Positions 40,475-53,540 of a DNA stretch of 64,000 bases are shown here, in pieces. The stretch spans positions 26,487,103 through 26,551,102 of the forward strand of contig JAKSZT010054215.1 in NCBI GenBank assembly GCA_026826555.1, written 5' to 3'. The position numbers were made by a program, and so were the translations under genes. Under the pieces are notes generated by a model. The model had not been told where the DNA came from and ran no database searches. It worked only from the letters and a program-made list of their open reading frames with translations. The DNA is from Tolypeutes matacus (Eukaryota; Chordata; Mammalia; Cingulata; Chlamyphoridae). How positions within the stretch are numbered: position 1 is the stretch's first letter; every line of letters begins with the position of its first letter.

Positions 40475-43400
40475 GAATGGGTGGTGGATTTTGTTCAATC
40501 ACTTTTGGTATGATTGCATGATTTTTCTTCTTCAGCCTATCAATGTAGTGGAAACATTAATTAATTTTCAAATGTTGAACCAGCCTTCCATAACTGGAAT
40601 AAGTCCCACTTGGTTGTGGTATATAATTCTTTTTATATATTGTTGGATTTGATTTGCTAATATTTTGTTGAGGATTTTTGCATCTGTGTTCATGAGACAT
40701 ATTGTTCTGTGGTTTTCCTTTCTCATAATGTCTTTGGCTTTAGAATTAGGAAATGCTGCTCTCATACAATGAATTAGGAAGTGTTCCCTCTGCTACTATT
40801 TTCTGGAAGAGAGTGTAAGGACTGATATAATTTCTTCTTTAATATTTAGAATTAACCAGTGAAATAGTCCTTTACTATCCTTTCAAAGCCCATGGGATCA
40901 ATAGTGATGTCCTTCTTATCTCTGATATTAGTAATTTGTATCTTCTTTACTTTTTTTCTCTTAATAGCTTGACATGAGTTTTATCATATTTATTGATATT
41001 TTCAAACAACCAGCTTTTAGTTTATTGCTTTTCTTTATTGATTTTCTGTTTTCAATTTCATTGATTTCTGCTCTAATTTTTATTTCTTTCCTTCCATTTG
41101 CTTTAGGTTTATATTGCTCTTCTTTAAATACTTTCCTAATAGATGACTGATTTTAGCTTTTTCTTCTTTTCTAATATATGTATTCAATTCTATAAACTTC
41201 CCTCTAAACACTGCTTTTGCTGTATCCCACAAATGTTGGTGTTTGTTTTTTATTTTCATTTAATTCAAAATACTTTTTAATTTCTGTTGAGACTTCTCAT
41301 TTGACCCATGTGTTTAGAGATGTATTGCTTAATCTCTAAATATTTGCAGATTTTTCAGATGCCTCTTATTGAATTCTAGCTTAATTCTATTGCAGTCTGA
41401 AAGCATACTTTGCATGATTGTTCTTCTTTTAAATTTGTTAAAATGTGCTTTACAGTTAAGGATATGGTCTATCTTGGTAAATGTCCATGTGAAGTTGAGA
41501 AGAATGTGTATTCTGCTATTGTTGGATGAAGTATTCTATAAATTTCAATGAGATCCAATTGATTGATGGTGCTATTCAGTTCAACTATAACATTACTGAT
41601 TTTCTACCTGATCTGTCAACTACTGATAGAGAGACATTAAAGTCTTCAACTATAGTAGTGGATTTGTCTATTTCTCCTTGAAACGCTATCAGTTTTTCCC
41701 TCAAGTATTTTGACGTGCTATTGTTCAGTGCATACATGTTAAGAATTTTTATGTTATCCTTGAAAAGTGGCCCGTTTATCAGTATATAATGCCCTTCTTT
41801 ATCCTGGATAATTTTCCTTGTTCTGAAGTCTGCTTTGTCTGAAATTAATATAGCTACTCAAGCTTTCCTTTGATTTGTGTGAGCATGGTATATATTTTTC
41901 TATTCCTTTATTTATTATCTATCTGTCTCTTTATATTTAAAGCGAGTTTCTGGTAGACAACATATAGTTAGTTGGACCTTGTTTTTGTTTTTGCTTTTAT
42001 CCACTGTGACAGTCTCTGCATTTTATTTGGTATATTTATACCATTCACATCTAACGTGATTATTAATATAGTTGGGTTAACATCTACTGTGTTTATATCT
42101 TTTTTCCACTAGTTGAACTTGATCTTTGTTTCTCTCTTACCTTCCCGTATTTTTCTGCCTTTTCTGCCTTCTCTCCTTTTATTTGAGGATTTTATATGAT
42201 TCTGTTTTCTCTCTTCTCTTAGCATATCAATTATATTTCTTTTAAAAATAATTTAGTAGCTTCCCTAGAATAAGAAAATAAAATATTTTATTTTTACCGT
42301 CACTTATTCCTGTTCTGATTCTCTTCCTTTCTTTATTTAGATTGAGTTTCTGACCTAAATCACTTTCTTACGCTCTGAATAACTTCTTTTCACAATTTTG
42401 CAAGGCAGGCCCACTGACTGCAAATTCCCTCCATTTTTGTTTGTGTGAGAAAGTCTTTATTTCTCCTTCACTTCTGAAGGATAATTTTTCTGGATAAGGA
42501 ATTCTTGGTTGCCATTTTTTTTGTTTCAACATTTTAAATATACCAAGTTTCTGACAAGAAGTCCATGGTAATTGCTATCCTTGTTTCTCTATAGGTGTTT
42601 TTTACTACTTTTTCTGCTCATTTCTTGCTTTCTTCTGCTTCTGGTATTTCTGTTATACATATGTTTCAAATTTTGTAATTGTCTTATAGCTTTCAAATAT
42701 TCTGTTCAATTTTTGAAAGACTTTTTTCTCTTTGCTTTTCAGTTTGGGGAATTTTCTATTGACATATCTTCAAGTTCCAGTCTACTATTGAACCCACCAA
42801 AGGCATTCTTCATTTCTGTTACAGTGTTTTTTATTTCTGACATTTACTTTTAATCCTTTCTTAAAGTTTGTATCTCCCTGGTCACATTATCCATCCATTC
42901 TTGCTTGTTGTTTAATTTTTTCATTAGAACCCTTAAAATATTAATCATAAATACTTTAATTTCCTATCTGATAATTCCCAAATCTGTGCCATATATGAGT
43001 CTGGTTGTGATGCTTACTTTGTCTCTCTAGATTTTTTTTCTTGCTTTTTAGCATGCCTTATAATTTTTTGTTGAAAGACAGACATTACTTATCTGGTAAT
43101 AGGAACTGAGGTTATTAGGCTTTTAGTATGAGTATATGCTGTAATCTGACTAGGAGCTGGTCTGTCTTGGATATTTGGTATAGTGCTGGGTACAGAGGCT
43201 TGCCCTAGTTTTTTTTGGGTTTTTGTTTGTTTGTTTCCTTTCTTCCCTGAGATTTCTGGTTTCCCTAAGAACTTCTTCTTCAACAGAATCTGCGTCTTGC
43301 AACTCATTCAGTTGTAAGTCATTACTATAATACTGGAGCCCAAGTGATATGGTAGTAACGTGTCAGAGACAGAAAACATTCTATAGTCTAAATATTAAAA

Positions 43401-44239
43401 CTCAGCTCTTTTAGTAGGCCTGAGTCCTTGGCCTATGCTCTTCAGAAGATTTTCCTACCCATTTATTTTTCCCTTTTCTTATGTGACACAGGAAGCCTAG
43501 AGTAGGCTGGAGTTGTCTAATTGCCCTTCTCTGTGGACAGATAAGACTGGTAAAGTAGTTTCCTTTGAGGACAGGCTTTTTTATGGGACACTGTTCTGAG
43601 ACTATTTCAAAATGGTTACTTTCCCCCATGCCCTCTCCCCACACACACACTGCCAGAAGCACAAGGGGATTTTTCTCCAGTTATCACTGTGAGACTTGGC
43701 AGGGTTCCTGGAGGTAAAATCCATGAAAGTTTGGGGGGGAACCCAAACTCCCCTAGGAGTTTCTCACACTCAACATAGTCCACACTCAGCCTCCATCATT
43801 TCCTCAATTTTAGTTTAAATGTTCTATCAATTGCTGATTCTAGTGGCTTCTGCTCCTACAAAACTGATATCAGCTGTGACTCTCAGTATTTTCCTGGCTC
43901 TCCAGTTTTTGGAATAGTGGTTTCCCCTGTGACCTCATTTCTCTGATGGATATAAGAAAAGTTGATTTAAATTTTGCACAGCTTTTTTCCTGTTATGAGG
44001 ATGAGTGATGACTTCCAAGCTCTTTACACATCTGAGCTAAAATTAGAAATTTCTCTTTTTAATATTCACAGTCCAAGAAAGTTGAGAAAGAATATATGCC
44101 CTGGTCCTCTTGAGGAGTGTGGAGCTATTGCAAGGGGATGGAGAATCCATTTGTTCATCTACTACTGTTGTTTATATATATGGACATGCATATTTTAAAA
44201 GAGCAAATGATAATCATATAAGGGTATAGATATCTTTGT

Positions 44240-44296
44240 ATATATATACTTACATATGTGTGTATGACTATATGTTTGTCTATGCATGTATGTGTG

Positions 44297-44340
<44 letters not shown>

Positions 44341-44347
44341 CACACAC
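44240..44347. repeat. Microsatellite, (TA)n with TATG and CA interruptions
   Basis: A pure TA run at about 44301-44334 is flanked by TATG/TGTG on the left and CACATACACACAC on the right. Such runs are often length-variable between individuals. Confidence 0.9.
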
Positions 44348-45145
44348 TTTAACAGAGAATCTTCTTAATTGATAATATTGGAAACCACTTATCAAATTTT
44401 CTCAGCAGTCTGGTAAAAAATTCTTTCTATGGTTTCTTTAGCTACCATCTGTTTTGTTTGATTCTAAAGTGTCCCTCATTTAAAATTTTGCCTTACTCTC
44501 TAAGTTGCTTCATGTTCTTGCAGAGAAAAAGCAACATATCCTTAATAACTAAATAAAACAAGCCTTCAGTGTTATGATAATCCTGGGTCTCAGTCATTAA
44601 TAATATGATTCATAATTCATAATAATCACATATTTAACATCTTGTATATATTTAATGTATCTATATCTTTTGGGAAATTTTCAAATTCATATAAAACATG
44701 GTTGAAATATATAATGGTCTTTGGACTGAATCTTGATTTATGGGCATATTTTGTTTGGCCACCCTTAAAGTTAGAAGACGTCAGTTAAAAATCATGATTT
44801 CTGATGTCCCTTGAAATAGCAGTAGTTCTGGCATCACTGGACTCATATTGCCACAAAACCACCATCTGCAACTAACTTTTTAGGTAAAGCATACCTACTC
44901 TAGATTACCAAAATCTGGACCAGACCCTTTTTAGTTATGTATAATACTTTATAGCCCTGTAGGCATTTGAATTTGTGTCCTTAATCATGTGTGTGAAAAA
45001 CGTCAGCTTTTGGCAGAGAAGTTGGTTCCATTACCTCCAGGATATGTCTGGATCTTATCTAATAAATTCTAATATTATGGAAGTTCCCAAAAAAGCTAAG
45101 AGAAGTTTTCTTTAATAGTAAATTGATGATATATTTCCACAACAT
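44348..45145. other. Unassigned intronic sequence
   Basis: AT-rich sequence. No gene or named repeat. Confidence 0.45.
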
Positions 45146-45575
45146 TGTGGTAGATTAAACATGATCACAAATTGTTTGAAGCTTCCCCAGTCCAAGGTGG
45201 GGTTCTGTTTCCTGCACTCTAAACATGACCTGACCCTGTGTCTTGCTATGACCCACAGATCATGGCGGGAGTTGTCTGGAGCCAAAGCCTCTGCTCTTCC
45301 CGAGATTACTGTGTTAGTCTCACAGACTGGAGGATGAGAAGCCACATGGAGAAGAACTGAGGCCCCCAGCCACCAGCCAGCTCCAACTGTCAGTCATGGG
45401 AGTAAACCTATCTTCTACTTTCCAGCTCAGCCAAATGCACACGGGTAAGCCCAAGTAAAACAAGCACCTACTTAGCTAAAGCACAGACTTGTAAGAGAAA
45501 AGGAATTGTTGTGGTTTTAAGTCATTAAATTTTGGAGTGCTCAATTATGTAGCAATATATAACAGAAATATACAC
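45146..45575 (+). mobile_element. MaLR LTR, MLT1-like
   Basis: Begins TGTGGTAGATTAAACATG, has a central CCACATGGAGAAGAACTGAGG, and ends with GTGGTTTTAAGTCATTAAATTTTGG and TGTAGCAATATATAACAG, the usual 3' end of MLT1-type LTRs. It is a solo LTR. Confidence 0.7.
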
Positions 45576-46926
45576 ATGAGAAAGAAAACTAAATAAAACA
45601 TCCTATCAACTTAAAATACCAAGTAACTTTTTTGTTTGATCTTTGATTTCAGTTTTTATACTGTTAAAGTGGTTTTAGCTATTTGTGCAGGCATTACTAA
45701 ACATGAAATCCACATCTTCTTTAAAATGTGATAATTAAAGGAAGATTAAATGGGCAGGATGAAGATGCAAATGCTGTAATTAACGTTGTGTAATGGAGTT
45801 ATGGGTGATTTTTATTTTCATCTTTGGATTTTTCTGTATTTCCTAAAGGGTTTTTAAAAGATTAGATAATTTTAGAATGAAGGGTTATTTTAAATTCTAC
45901 TGTTAGAAAGTACATGCAAATTGTAGTAGAAGCAAAGAAATTATGAAAGGTAATGACTAAAATTCAAGGCAAGTATTTAAGAGCAAGTGAAATTTTCCTC
46001 GAGGATCCATAATAGCAGAGATGGAAAAGCTCTGGGAGGTGTGAATTTGAAATTCTAGGTCATGACTCTTGTTGACTAAACTTATTTTAAGGGAACTATA
46101 TTGAAACCAGTGATTACTAATAAAATTCATTTATGTTCTCATTTCATGAGCACTGACTATTCAGACCCTAATGGCATTATTTAGTTAATAGCACATAACA
46201 AGTTTTTCCAGTAAATTAATGAATATGGTTTAGTCACAGGAAATGGCATCAAAATACAAGTTTATTATGTTCTATGTCATAAATTGGGTGATGGGTACAC
46301 AAGCGATCATTTTATTTTTACTATTTAAACTCTGCATATGTTTCATATATTTTTATGTATATTTTACAATAGAATATGTTGGAGAAAAATGAAACTGTAG
46401 ATTCTAGAAAACATATCTGACAACAGTCTGAAAATAAAACCAGCAAAAATTGATACCTTTTCTAAGTCAATTTTTTATATTAAAAACTATAAAATACAGA
46501 CCTCTTTAATCTGACACTCATGGAAGTGAATGAACAAAATTACACAACTATTTTCCCAAACCAATTAAGCAGTAATGATTTGCTTGGACAAAAATCCAGA
46601 GTATGTCTTTCTTGTTGGGAGAAAATGTTAGCCTGATTGTTTGACTTGATCTTATTGTAATGCTGGTGGCAGGATAGCTAATCTTCCTCAAAGAGCAAGA
46701 GGGTCATATATAAAAAAAGAAAGGGAAAACAGCCATTACCATGATACACAGATTACACAGATTACATTAAAGGGTAGAACTACCATATGGCAACATGTTG
46801 ACTCTGCTTATTCTTTCATTTCTCTCTTCCTTTCCTTTTTCATTTTTTAACTAGAAGTTTTGGCTTATTTTAACTTAATGAGGAGGACTAATGTACAATC
46901 ATTAGGAAAAAGAATAACGACATAGA
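45576..46926. other. Intronic sequence with two L1 3' end traces
   Basis: Near 45770-45880 (GTAATGGAGTTATGGGTG, TTTTATTTTCATCTTTGG) and 46280-46390 (ATTGGGTGATGGGTAC, TTTTATGTATATTTTACAATAG) are endings typical of old L1 elements on the plus strand. The rest is unassigned. Confidence 0.45.
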
Positions 46927-47700
46927 CAAGTAGGTCTCAAACTGTTTGGTCTCAGGAACCATTTCTGTTCTTAGAAATGATTGAGGATCTCAAAGAGCTT
47001 TTGTTTATGTAGATGATATCTATAAATATTTACCATGCTAGGACTCAAAACAGATTTTAATTGAACTATTTATTAAATATTTATTTACATGTTAACAAAA
47101 ACAACATATTTTTTAAAACTATATTTTCCACAAACAAAAATTAGAGTGGTAATGTTTTAGATTTTTGTAACCTTCTTTAAAAGGTTGTTTAATAGAAGAT
47201 GATTGGATTTTTCTTATGTCCCTTTCTACATTCACTTTGTCCTAATATGTTGCTTTGTTAGAAGTACAGGGAAAAAAATCTGACTTCACACAGATATGTG
47301 TTTGGAATAAAGTAGGAGTATTTAAATAGCCTTTTCAGATAATTGTAGATATCATTCTTTAATACTATGCCAAAACTCAATAAATAGTTTCTTAAAAGTT
47401 AGTGGGAATGTGGACTCTGACATATCAATGAACATCTCTACTATGTTGTATTAAAAATCTGTTGGTATATCTTGTACTTTGAATAGATCTTTTAACCCTA
47501 CATGATTTTGTCACATTAATCATTGGTCACTGGTAATGGTACACTGAATTAGACAGCTCTTCCAAATGTTGACAACATTTCATTATACAATATCAAAACA
47601 TCTCATTTTTAAATGTCATTGTCAGTTCAATGGTCTTTAAATTTTGATAAGCTGTCAACCTCCTTGAGGCAGACACAAGGTTTCCAATTTCTAATTTTCA
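46927..47700 (+). mobile_element. hAT (Charlie/MER5-like) DNA transposon remnant
   Basis: Starts at an imperfect terminal repeat, CAAGTAGGTCTCAAACTG, followed by GAGGATCTCAAAGAGCTTTTGTTTATG and AATTGTAGATATCATTC, all familiar from a mammalian Charlie-group element. Related sequence may continue to about 48050. No intact transposase frame is present. The strand given is that of the consensus as I remember it. Confidence 0.55.
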
Positions 47701-50700
47701 CTTGAAAACTTGAATTTCATCATTGGCAACAAATAATATTATTTTTCCTGAAGTGATAGGCCCATTTCATTAATTTTTTAGAAAATAGCTAACAAGTACC
47801 CAAGTCTAAATAGCCATAGTTTTTCTGTTGATTTTGCTTTCAAGTAAAAATGGTATTGTATAAAAGCCAAGTAGATAGTTCAGCTTGGAACTCAAATGAT
47901 TGCATAAGTGTTTTCCCATGTGTAAACCACTGTACTTTATATCCTTCATGTATTCTTCCCATTTGAATACATAGGATACTAAAAAGATATTCACTTAATG
48001 AATGAGATTTAATAAAATTAATATTCTTGCTTCATACTTTTCTTTCTTCCCTTTTTCTTAATTTTAACTTTTATTACTGTTGTTTTATTATTTGCATTTG
48101 GAAAAGCCGTGTGAAACTTAAATGTTTCCCATCACTTTTGTTTCAGTAATAGATTATTCAAAGTCAAGAAGCATCTCAGATCACATAGCCTGACACATTT
48201 ATCTGCACTTGACATATTAAAAAATAAAAATCCAGCTGTCTTCAGATCCCATGCCCTAAAGGGAGAGTATTTCCTGTTTAGTGGTATTTCCCAAAAAGGT
48301 CTTATTAGATATTACACTGGCCAAATTAACTGAGTCTGTAAGACTATCTGGGAAGTAGATTTGACTTTCCTCTTCCAGTTTCCCCAAATGCCTTGGGAGC
48401 CACATAAGTGTGCCTTCATTCATGGTAGAGGATGATTATGGTGACCATATTAATTATCTAAACTGGGACAAATTTTAGAGCAAAAGGGAATGCTATCATT
48501 ATCCTAGGACATGAAGTGTGACTGCTATTCTCCTGAGCAAACTGGAAAGCATGCTTCCCCCGTGAAGGCAAAGGCTTTCCTTTAATGGGACCATTTTCAT
48601 AAAGTATTATTCAGGAGCATGAAAATTAAGCTTCGCATAAATCTAAAGAGTAATTGAGGCATAGATGATTAAATTATGGACGTTAGCATCTATGTCAGCA
48701 AGAAAAAAATAACAGTTTTTGCAATTTAATAACTGTCTTCCTCAAATAACTACTAGTTGCTTTTAATTTTTCTGCTTTCTGAATGCAAAAATTGTTTCTC
48801 TCATTGTGTAACCCTCGGTTTTCTTTATTAAAGTCTTGATTCAATAGAATACCATCCGTTTTTCCCAATTGGAAATGAAAAGGCACTGCAGGCTACTGTG
48901 GGGTGTTCTCTTTGATTTCTTCCCAGGTCTAAGAGTTACAAATTAATTTAACTTCACCAAGTTAGTTTCCTCTCTTTGCATCCTCAATTTCAAACTAACA
49001 TACTGATCACCTGCTGGTTCTTTTGCCATTCCCCATATAGTTCTGTTTTAGGAAATTCAGCAGGCACCGTGTCATCAAATACCAGTAGGTACAATAACAT
49101 GTGTTCTGAGAGGAAAATTCCATGAGATTACTCCTAACTCTGTGTCTATAATGTTTTTCATTGGAAAACCAGTGTAATCCAGACTGATCACAGGAATAAG
49201 AATTTATTTTATAAAAAAGGAAAAGCTCCATTCTGGCCATAAGCATTTCTCAGAAACTATCATTCATCACTCTATTACTTTCCTTCCTCATTTACACCAG
49301 TTTATTACTAAAAATGGCTTTCCCTTTCTGTAAATACTCGTACATCTGTTCAGATTTCCTCTTTCCTTCTCCATGTACACATACGTAGTGCTATTTGTAG
49401 TTATAGTTTGGAGGAAGAAAGGGGGAGTGTCTATTCTTATCATTGGCATATGCCTATATCCCTTCTGTCTTACAGGCAAATTTTGAGTCTATCAGTTTCA
49501 TTTTGTAGCAGGTCTGAAGGAAGTGATGTTTCATTTATAGGATGGTTATTTTTTTCTTTTGCAGCCGACAGTAGAATCCCAGAAAACAAATGTTGCTATT
49601 ATAATGTGTCAAAGTTAGTTTAGGGAATCCAGAAATCTTCATAATTTATATATATATAAATTTATATATATACATGCATAGAACACCAGCTAAAATTTCC
49701 CCAATAATGGATTTTTGATAAAATAAATTTATATATATTTGGATTATATATTACTTAGCCAATGTTGAATTAATAAAGGTGTGGCCGAAACTTATAACTA
49801 AACATGTCTTTCTTGACACTCCAGGAATAAATTGATGTCAAACAGGACCAGAGAAGGAAAATGCACCAATCTTTTCCTATTTCTTGTGATTTTTGCACTC
49901 ACAGATTATAGACTTGGTTTCCACACACCCTCATGGAAAGATTTTTATTTGTGTGAGAGTCAGAGCAGACTGCCTGACCCTGCAGTCTACCTAGCCAGGG
50001 CTTCTAAATGTCTTATTCCTAGTACATGTAGAACTGGCCATATGTTGGCCCTAATAGACTCTTGGGAAAAGACATGTTCTGTCCCTTTCAAGAAATATTT
50101 GTTCTTCTATGTGGAGGACAATCCAGAGTATATTGTTTTTGCTTTTGACCCTATCTGAAATAGTAATCTTTCTGAGAATGGGAGCTGAGAGGAGATATTA
50201 TAATCAATTTCTAAATCACTCAAGGTCAAGAATGAAAATAGAAAACAAGCAGATTAGGTGAGTGGGAGATCACTGGTGACATTATAATGATAGATATGGC
50301 AAGGAAAATATGACGTCCTATTATTTTAGTTCTCAGGTTATAACCCTGGGCCTTGGTGATGTCCCCCAAAATAACACAAGAGCCTAAGAAATTTTTTTTT
50401 ACCAAATCCCAGAACCAAACAGAAATTTTCTATTTACCCACAGTAAGTCAGCTTAGGCTTACTAACATACTAGGTCTCAATGTATCTGAATGGAATTTTT
50501 CCAATTCCATATAAAATACTGACTATCTCAGTTATCTTGTGTTGATTTGACTTACAGTTATAAAAGTCTTTGATTGATTAAAAAGGAAAAAATAAGGATT
50601 TATGGTAAAATCCCATGATGTGCTCTTCAATAACTCTAATTCCAATATAACAATATTAGCCATTGATTACTATGCTCTGCCCAACCCTGGTTCCCAAATC

Positions 50701-50895
50701 GAGCAGTCTAAAGTTATGATCTGGCCCAGGATAGGGCAAGGAAGTGGGGGCACATAATGACAAGGAACTTAATAAGTTGTATACAGTAAAAGGTGTTCTA
50801 TCTTCTCTTGGTGTGCTTTATGTGAAACAAAAATAGAAGAAACCCCTATTTTCTGAGATTGATTTTTGACCTACAATTGTATTATAGCAGGGCCT
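47701..50895. other. Unassigned intronic sequence
   Basis: The first few hundred bases may continue the hAT remnant. Near 48435-48550 (GGTGACCATATTAATTATC, AACTGGGACAAATTTTAGAG) is a trace of another short DNA transposon. TA-rich runs lie at about 49645-49672. The 108-codon frame at 49832-50158 shows no domain. Confidence 0.4.
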
Positions 50896-50905
50896 TGCAA
50901 TTTTT

Positions 50906-51084
50906 TTTTTTTTAAAGATTTTATTTATTCATTCATTTATCCCCCCCTTGCTGCTTGTGCTCGCTGGGTCAGCTAACCACGCCGTGCGGGCGGGCTTGCC
51001 TTCACCAGGAGGCCCCGGGAACCGAACCCGGGGCCTCCCATATGGTAAACGGGAGCCCTACTGATTGAGCTACAGCCGTTTCCC
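50906..51084 (-). mobile_element. Monomeric DAS-SINE, CpG-rich, with target-site duplication
   Basis: 179 nt, antisense. It has poly(T), TTTATTCATTCATTTATCCC, then CTGCTTGTGCTCGCTGGG, the palindrome-rich CCCGGGAACCGAACCCGGGG and CTGATTGAGCTACAGCCG. TGCAATTTTT at 50896-50905 recurs at 51085-51094. Many CpG remain, unlike the older SINEs here, which argues for recent insertion. Confidence 0.9.
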
Positions 51085-51094
51085 TGCAATTTTT

Positions 51095-51655
51095 AATAAA
51101 TGGAAAGTGTGTGGCAAACTTGAACTCTTAATCACTGGGATTATAAAATCAGGCTGGCACTGAATGTGGAGTGAAATAATAAATGACGTCCTTGATAGTA
51201 TGAGATTGGGAAAGGCTGATCTAGTCCAAACTCTTCTCTTAAAAGATAAGTAAACTAAGGATTATAGAGGATTAAATAAGTTGTTAATGGTTAACAAAGA
51301 TCAAATACTGGAAGCCTTATTTATCCTGTCACTCCTATTTCTAAGCCAGTGCCTCTTTTACAATTTCCCATAGCAAAAGAAATGACGTTGCCTTGAAAGT
51401 TAAGGGTAAAATTCATTGCGGAATGAGTTACCAGAGAGGAAATAGTTGTAGGAGACTCTGGCTTCTATCAATATAAAAAGGAAATGCAGAAACTAGACAG
51501 TACCATGGAGAAATAGCATAAAATATGAGCAATTAATAACTAGAAGACAAATGAATACATAGATATCCAGAAACAAAATCAGTTAATTTATTATCAAAGA
51601 AATAATCTTGACATGAGAATCAGATTCTTTGTGACAAGAATCTCTAAAATGCCAA
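51095..51655. other. Unassigned intronic sequence
   Basis: AT-rich sequence with no gene; a faint MIR trace on the minus strand is possible around 51240-51330. Confidence 0.4.
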
Positions 51656-51659
51656 AATA

Positions 51660-51885
51660 ATAGCCATTGAGTACTTAGTAATTCCAGACCTTGTACTTGG
51701 CTGAATAAATTTGTCTCACACCTACCCTATGACCTTTTTGTTATTATCCTCTGGATTTTGCAAAATTAGTAAATTTAGAAAGAGATTAAGTCCTTCACCC
51801 AAAGTTTCACAACTAGTAAATGGTGAAACCTAGATTGGCACTGAATCTGGTGACAGATACCATGCTCTTAGCTACTTATTAAATA
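51660..51885 (-). repeat. MIR element
   Basis: TAGCCATTGAGTACTTAG, GTTATTATCCTCTGGATTTTG, AAAGAGATTAAGTCCTTCACC and TTTCACAACTAGTAAATGG give the MIR order on the minus strand. Confidence 0.65.
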
Positions 51886-53540
51886 GTTCAAATTGAGAAT
51901 TTTAAATATGCATTAATTGATAGATAATAAGTCTCAATGAGCAGAATCCGTAGAAACAGACTGTGATGGTTTATATACAAAGACACTTTCATGCAATCTG
52001 GACTAAATTTTATATTATATCTAGCAAATGTAGACTTTACATGGTTTAACTATAATATGATCTTCTACCTCATACTTTTCTAATTACACATGAAATAGAC
52101 ACAAGTAACCATCTTGACCAACTTAAATCTATGAAAGGCTAAAAGTAAGAGTGCCCTGTTAATAGCATTGAATAGGAAATAATTTCATTCCATACTAGCC
52201 AAAAAAGAGAAACAAACCATGAAAAAAATCTTTCAATGCAGTGAAAGGCATTAAGTATTAGACAATGATACCAGGTAATACATGATCTGTTCGGCTCTTT
52301 CCTTTCTTGTTTTTCTATTTTTTCCTCTGTATATGTTTATGTCTCAGTATCCATTGCTCACTATCCTTCACGGGCTCGCAATCATTAATAAATTTAATGG
52401 AATCAAGTAGAAATTGCTAAACATGAGATTCAAGCTTCTGCATAAGGTGGGACCAACTTCTCCTTCCAGGCTTCCCATCTACTGCTATCATTCCAAAAAC
52501 AGTTCTTCCCTAACGAGCTAGAAAAGTAATCATCTGTGTAAAGACTTTACACATATTCTACCCAGAATTGATTTATTCCTTATCTGTGTTCATTTGGCAC
52601 TAGATTTGTTTACCTGAATTTTTCCTTCTCCGCCTGATATTAGTCATATGGCTGCATGAATTAACTGTCTTGTTTGATGGTAAATTTAGAAAGAAAAGCA
52701 TCTTCTTTGTTATTCCCTAAAGATCAATATTCTTTAGAAATGGTGGGAAAGTTCAATTTCATTTTGAAATGTGAATAGTATTTAGTCAAACTAAATGTTT
52801 AGTGTACATATTAACAATAAATTCTTAGTGATGAATAAAATGCTGAAACTATTTGTTTAAAAACTAAAAACATGTTTACTTTTTTAATAATTTTGAATGT
52901 TGGAATGGGTTCTGTTAAACTTATTCCATTAAAAATAATTATTATAGAGTGAAATCATTCAAAATATATTTTTGTTCAATTTATTACATTAAAAGCCAAT
53001 GTCTCTAATTATACAGATTTAAATCAGGTCTATACTAAGCCCAGAGTCATCTAATTGTAGTTAAAGGAATGAACAATAGATTGAATTACCAATTGATCAA
53101 TTCAATGAGGCCATTAAGAAAACTGAAATAAGATGTGTAGTGAATGGGCCAGTTATTTTATTCAACCTAATGCCTGAAGCAGATTTATAATTTAGCAATT
53201 CAATCTACTGCTTGGCACTCAGATTTTATGAGAGCTGAATTAAGTGGACTTGACAACCACAATAGCCACTTCAATTTATCATACATTCTCCACACATAAA
53301 ATAAGAAATTTTAAAAAATCTCAACTCTTCTTTGGTGTTTAGGTATTGATATTTCACAACAGTTAACTGCTAAGTTATTCTGTTAAAAATGTCTAATTCC
53401 TCATAAGCAAAAATTCAATTTCTGTTTTAAAACAATCAACAAATTATTTACTAATTTTCCTACCTCTGATGCAACACAATTCTTTTAATCTCAAAAATAT
53501 AAAATATTATGTGAAAATATCTTTTAAAAGTCTCTAATTT
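51886..53540. other. Unassigned intronic sequence
   Basis: AT-rich. Around 52430-52620 (GCATAAGGTGGGACCAACTT, CCAGGCTTCCCATC) there may be an L2 trace on the plus strand. No gene. Confidence 0.4.

Larger units (their letters stand above)
37226..44075 (-). mobile_element. Old, nearly full-length L1 with several nested insertions
   Basis: Antisense L1 blocks run almost continuously from the 3' end near 37.7 kb (GTAACCACTGACCTTTATAC, ATGAATAAAGCTGCTGTAAAC) through ORF2 to a 5' region ending near 44.07 kb (TTTTGCACAGC, GATGACTTCCAAGCTC). In the reverse transcriptase region a minus-strand frame at 40568-40765 reads [19 protein letters not shown] and [15 protein letters not shown], typical of L1 ORF2. 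Frames are broken throughout and it cannot be active. At least five later insertions lie inside it and are listed separately. Confidence 0.78.

Noticed and set aside
40568..40765. Reverse-transcriptase-like frame as a possible domesticated gene
   Set aside because: It is the ORF2 portion of an old L1 with frame breaks on both sides.
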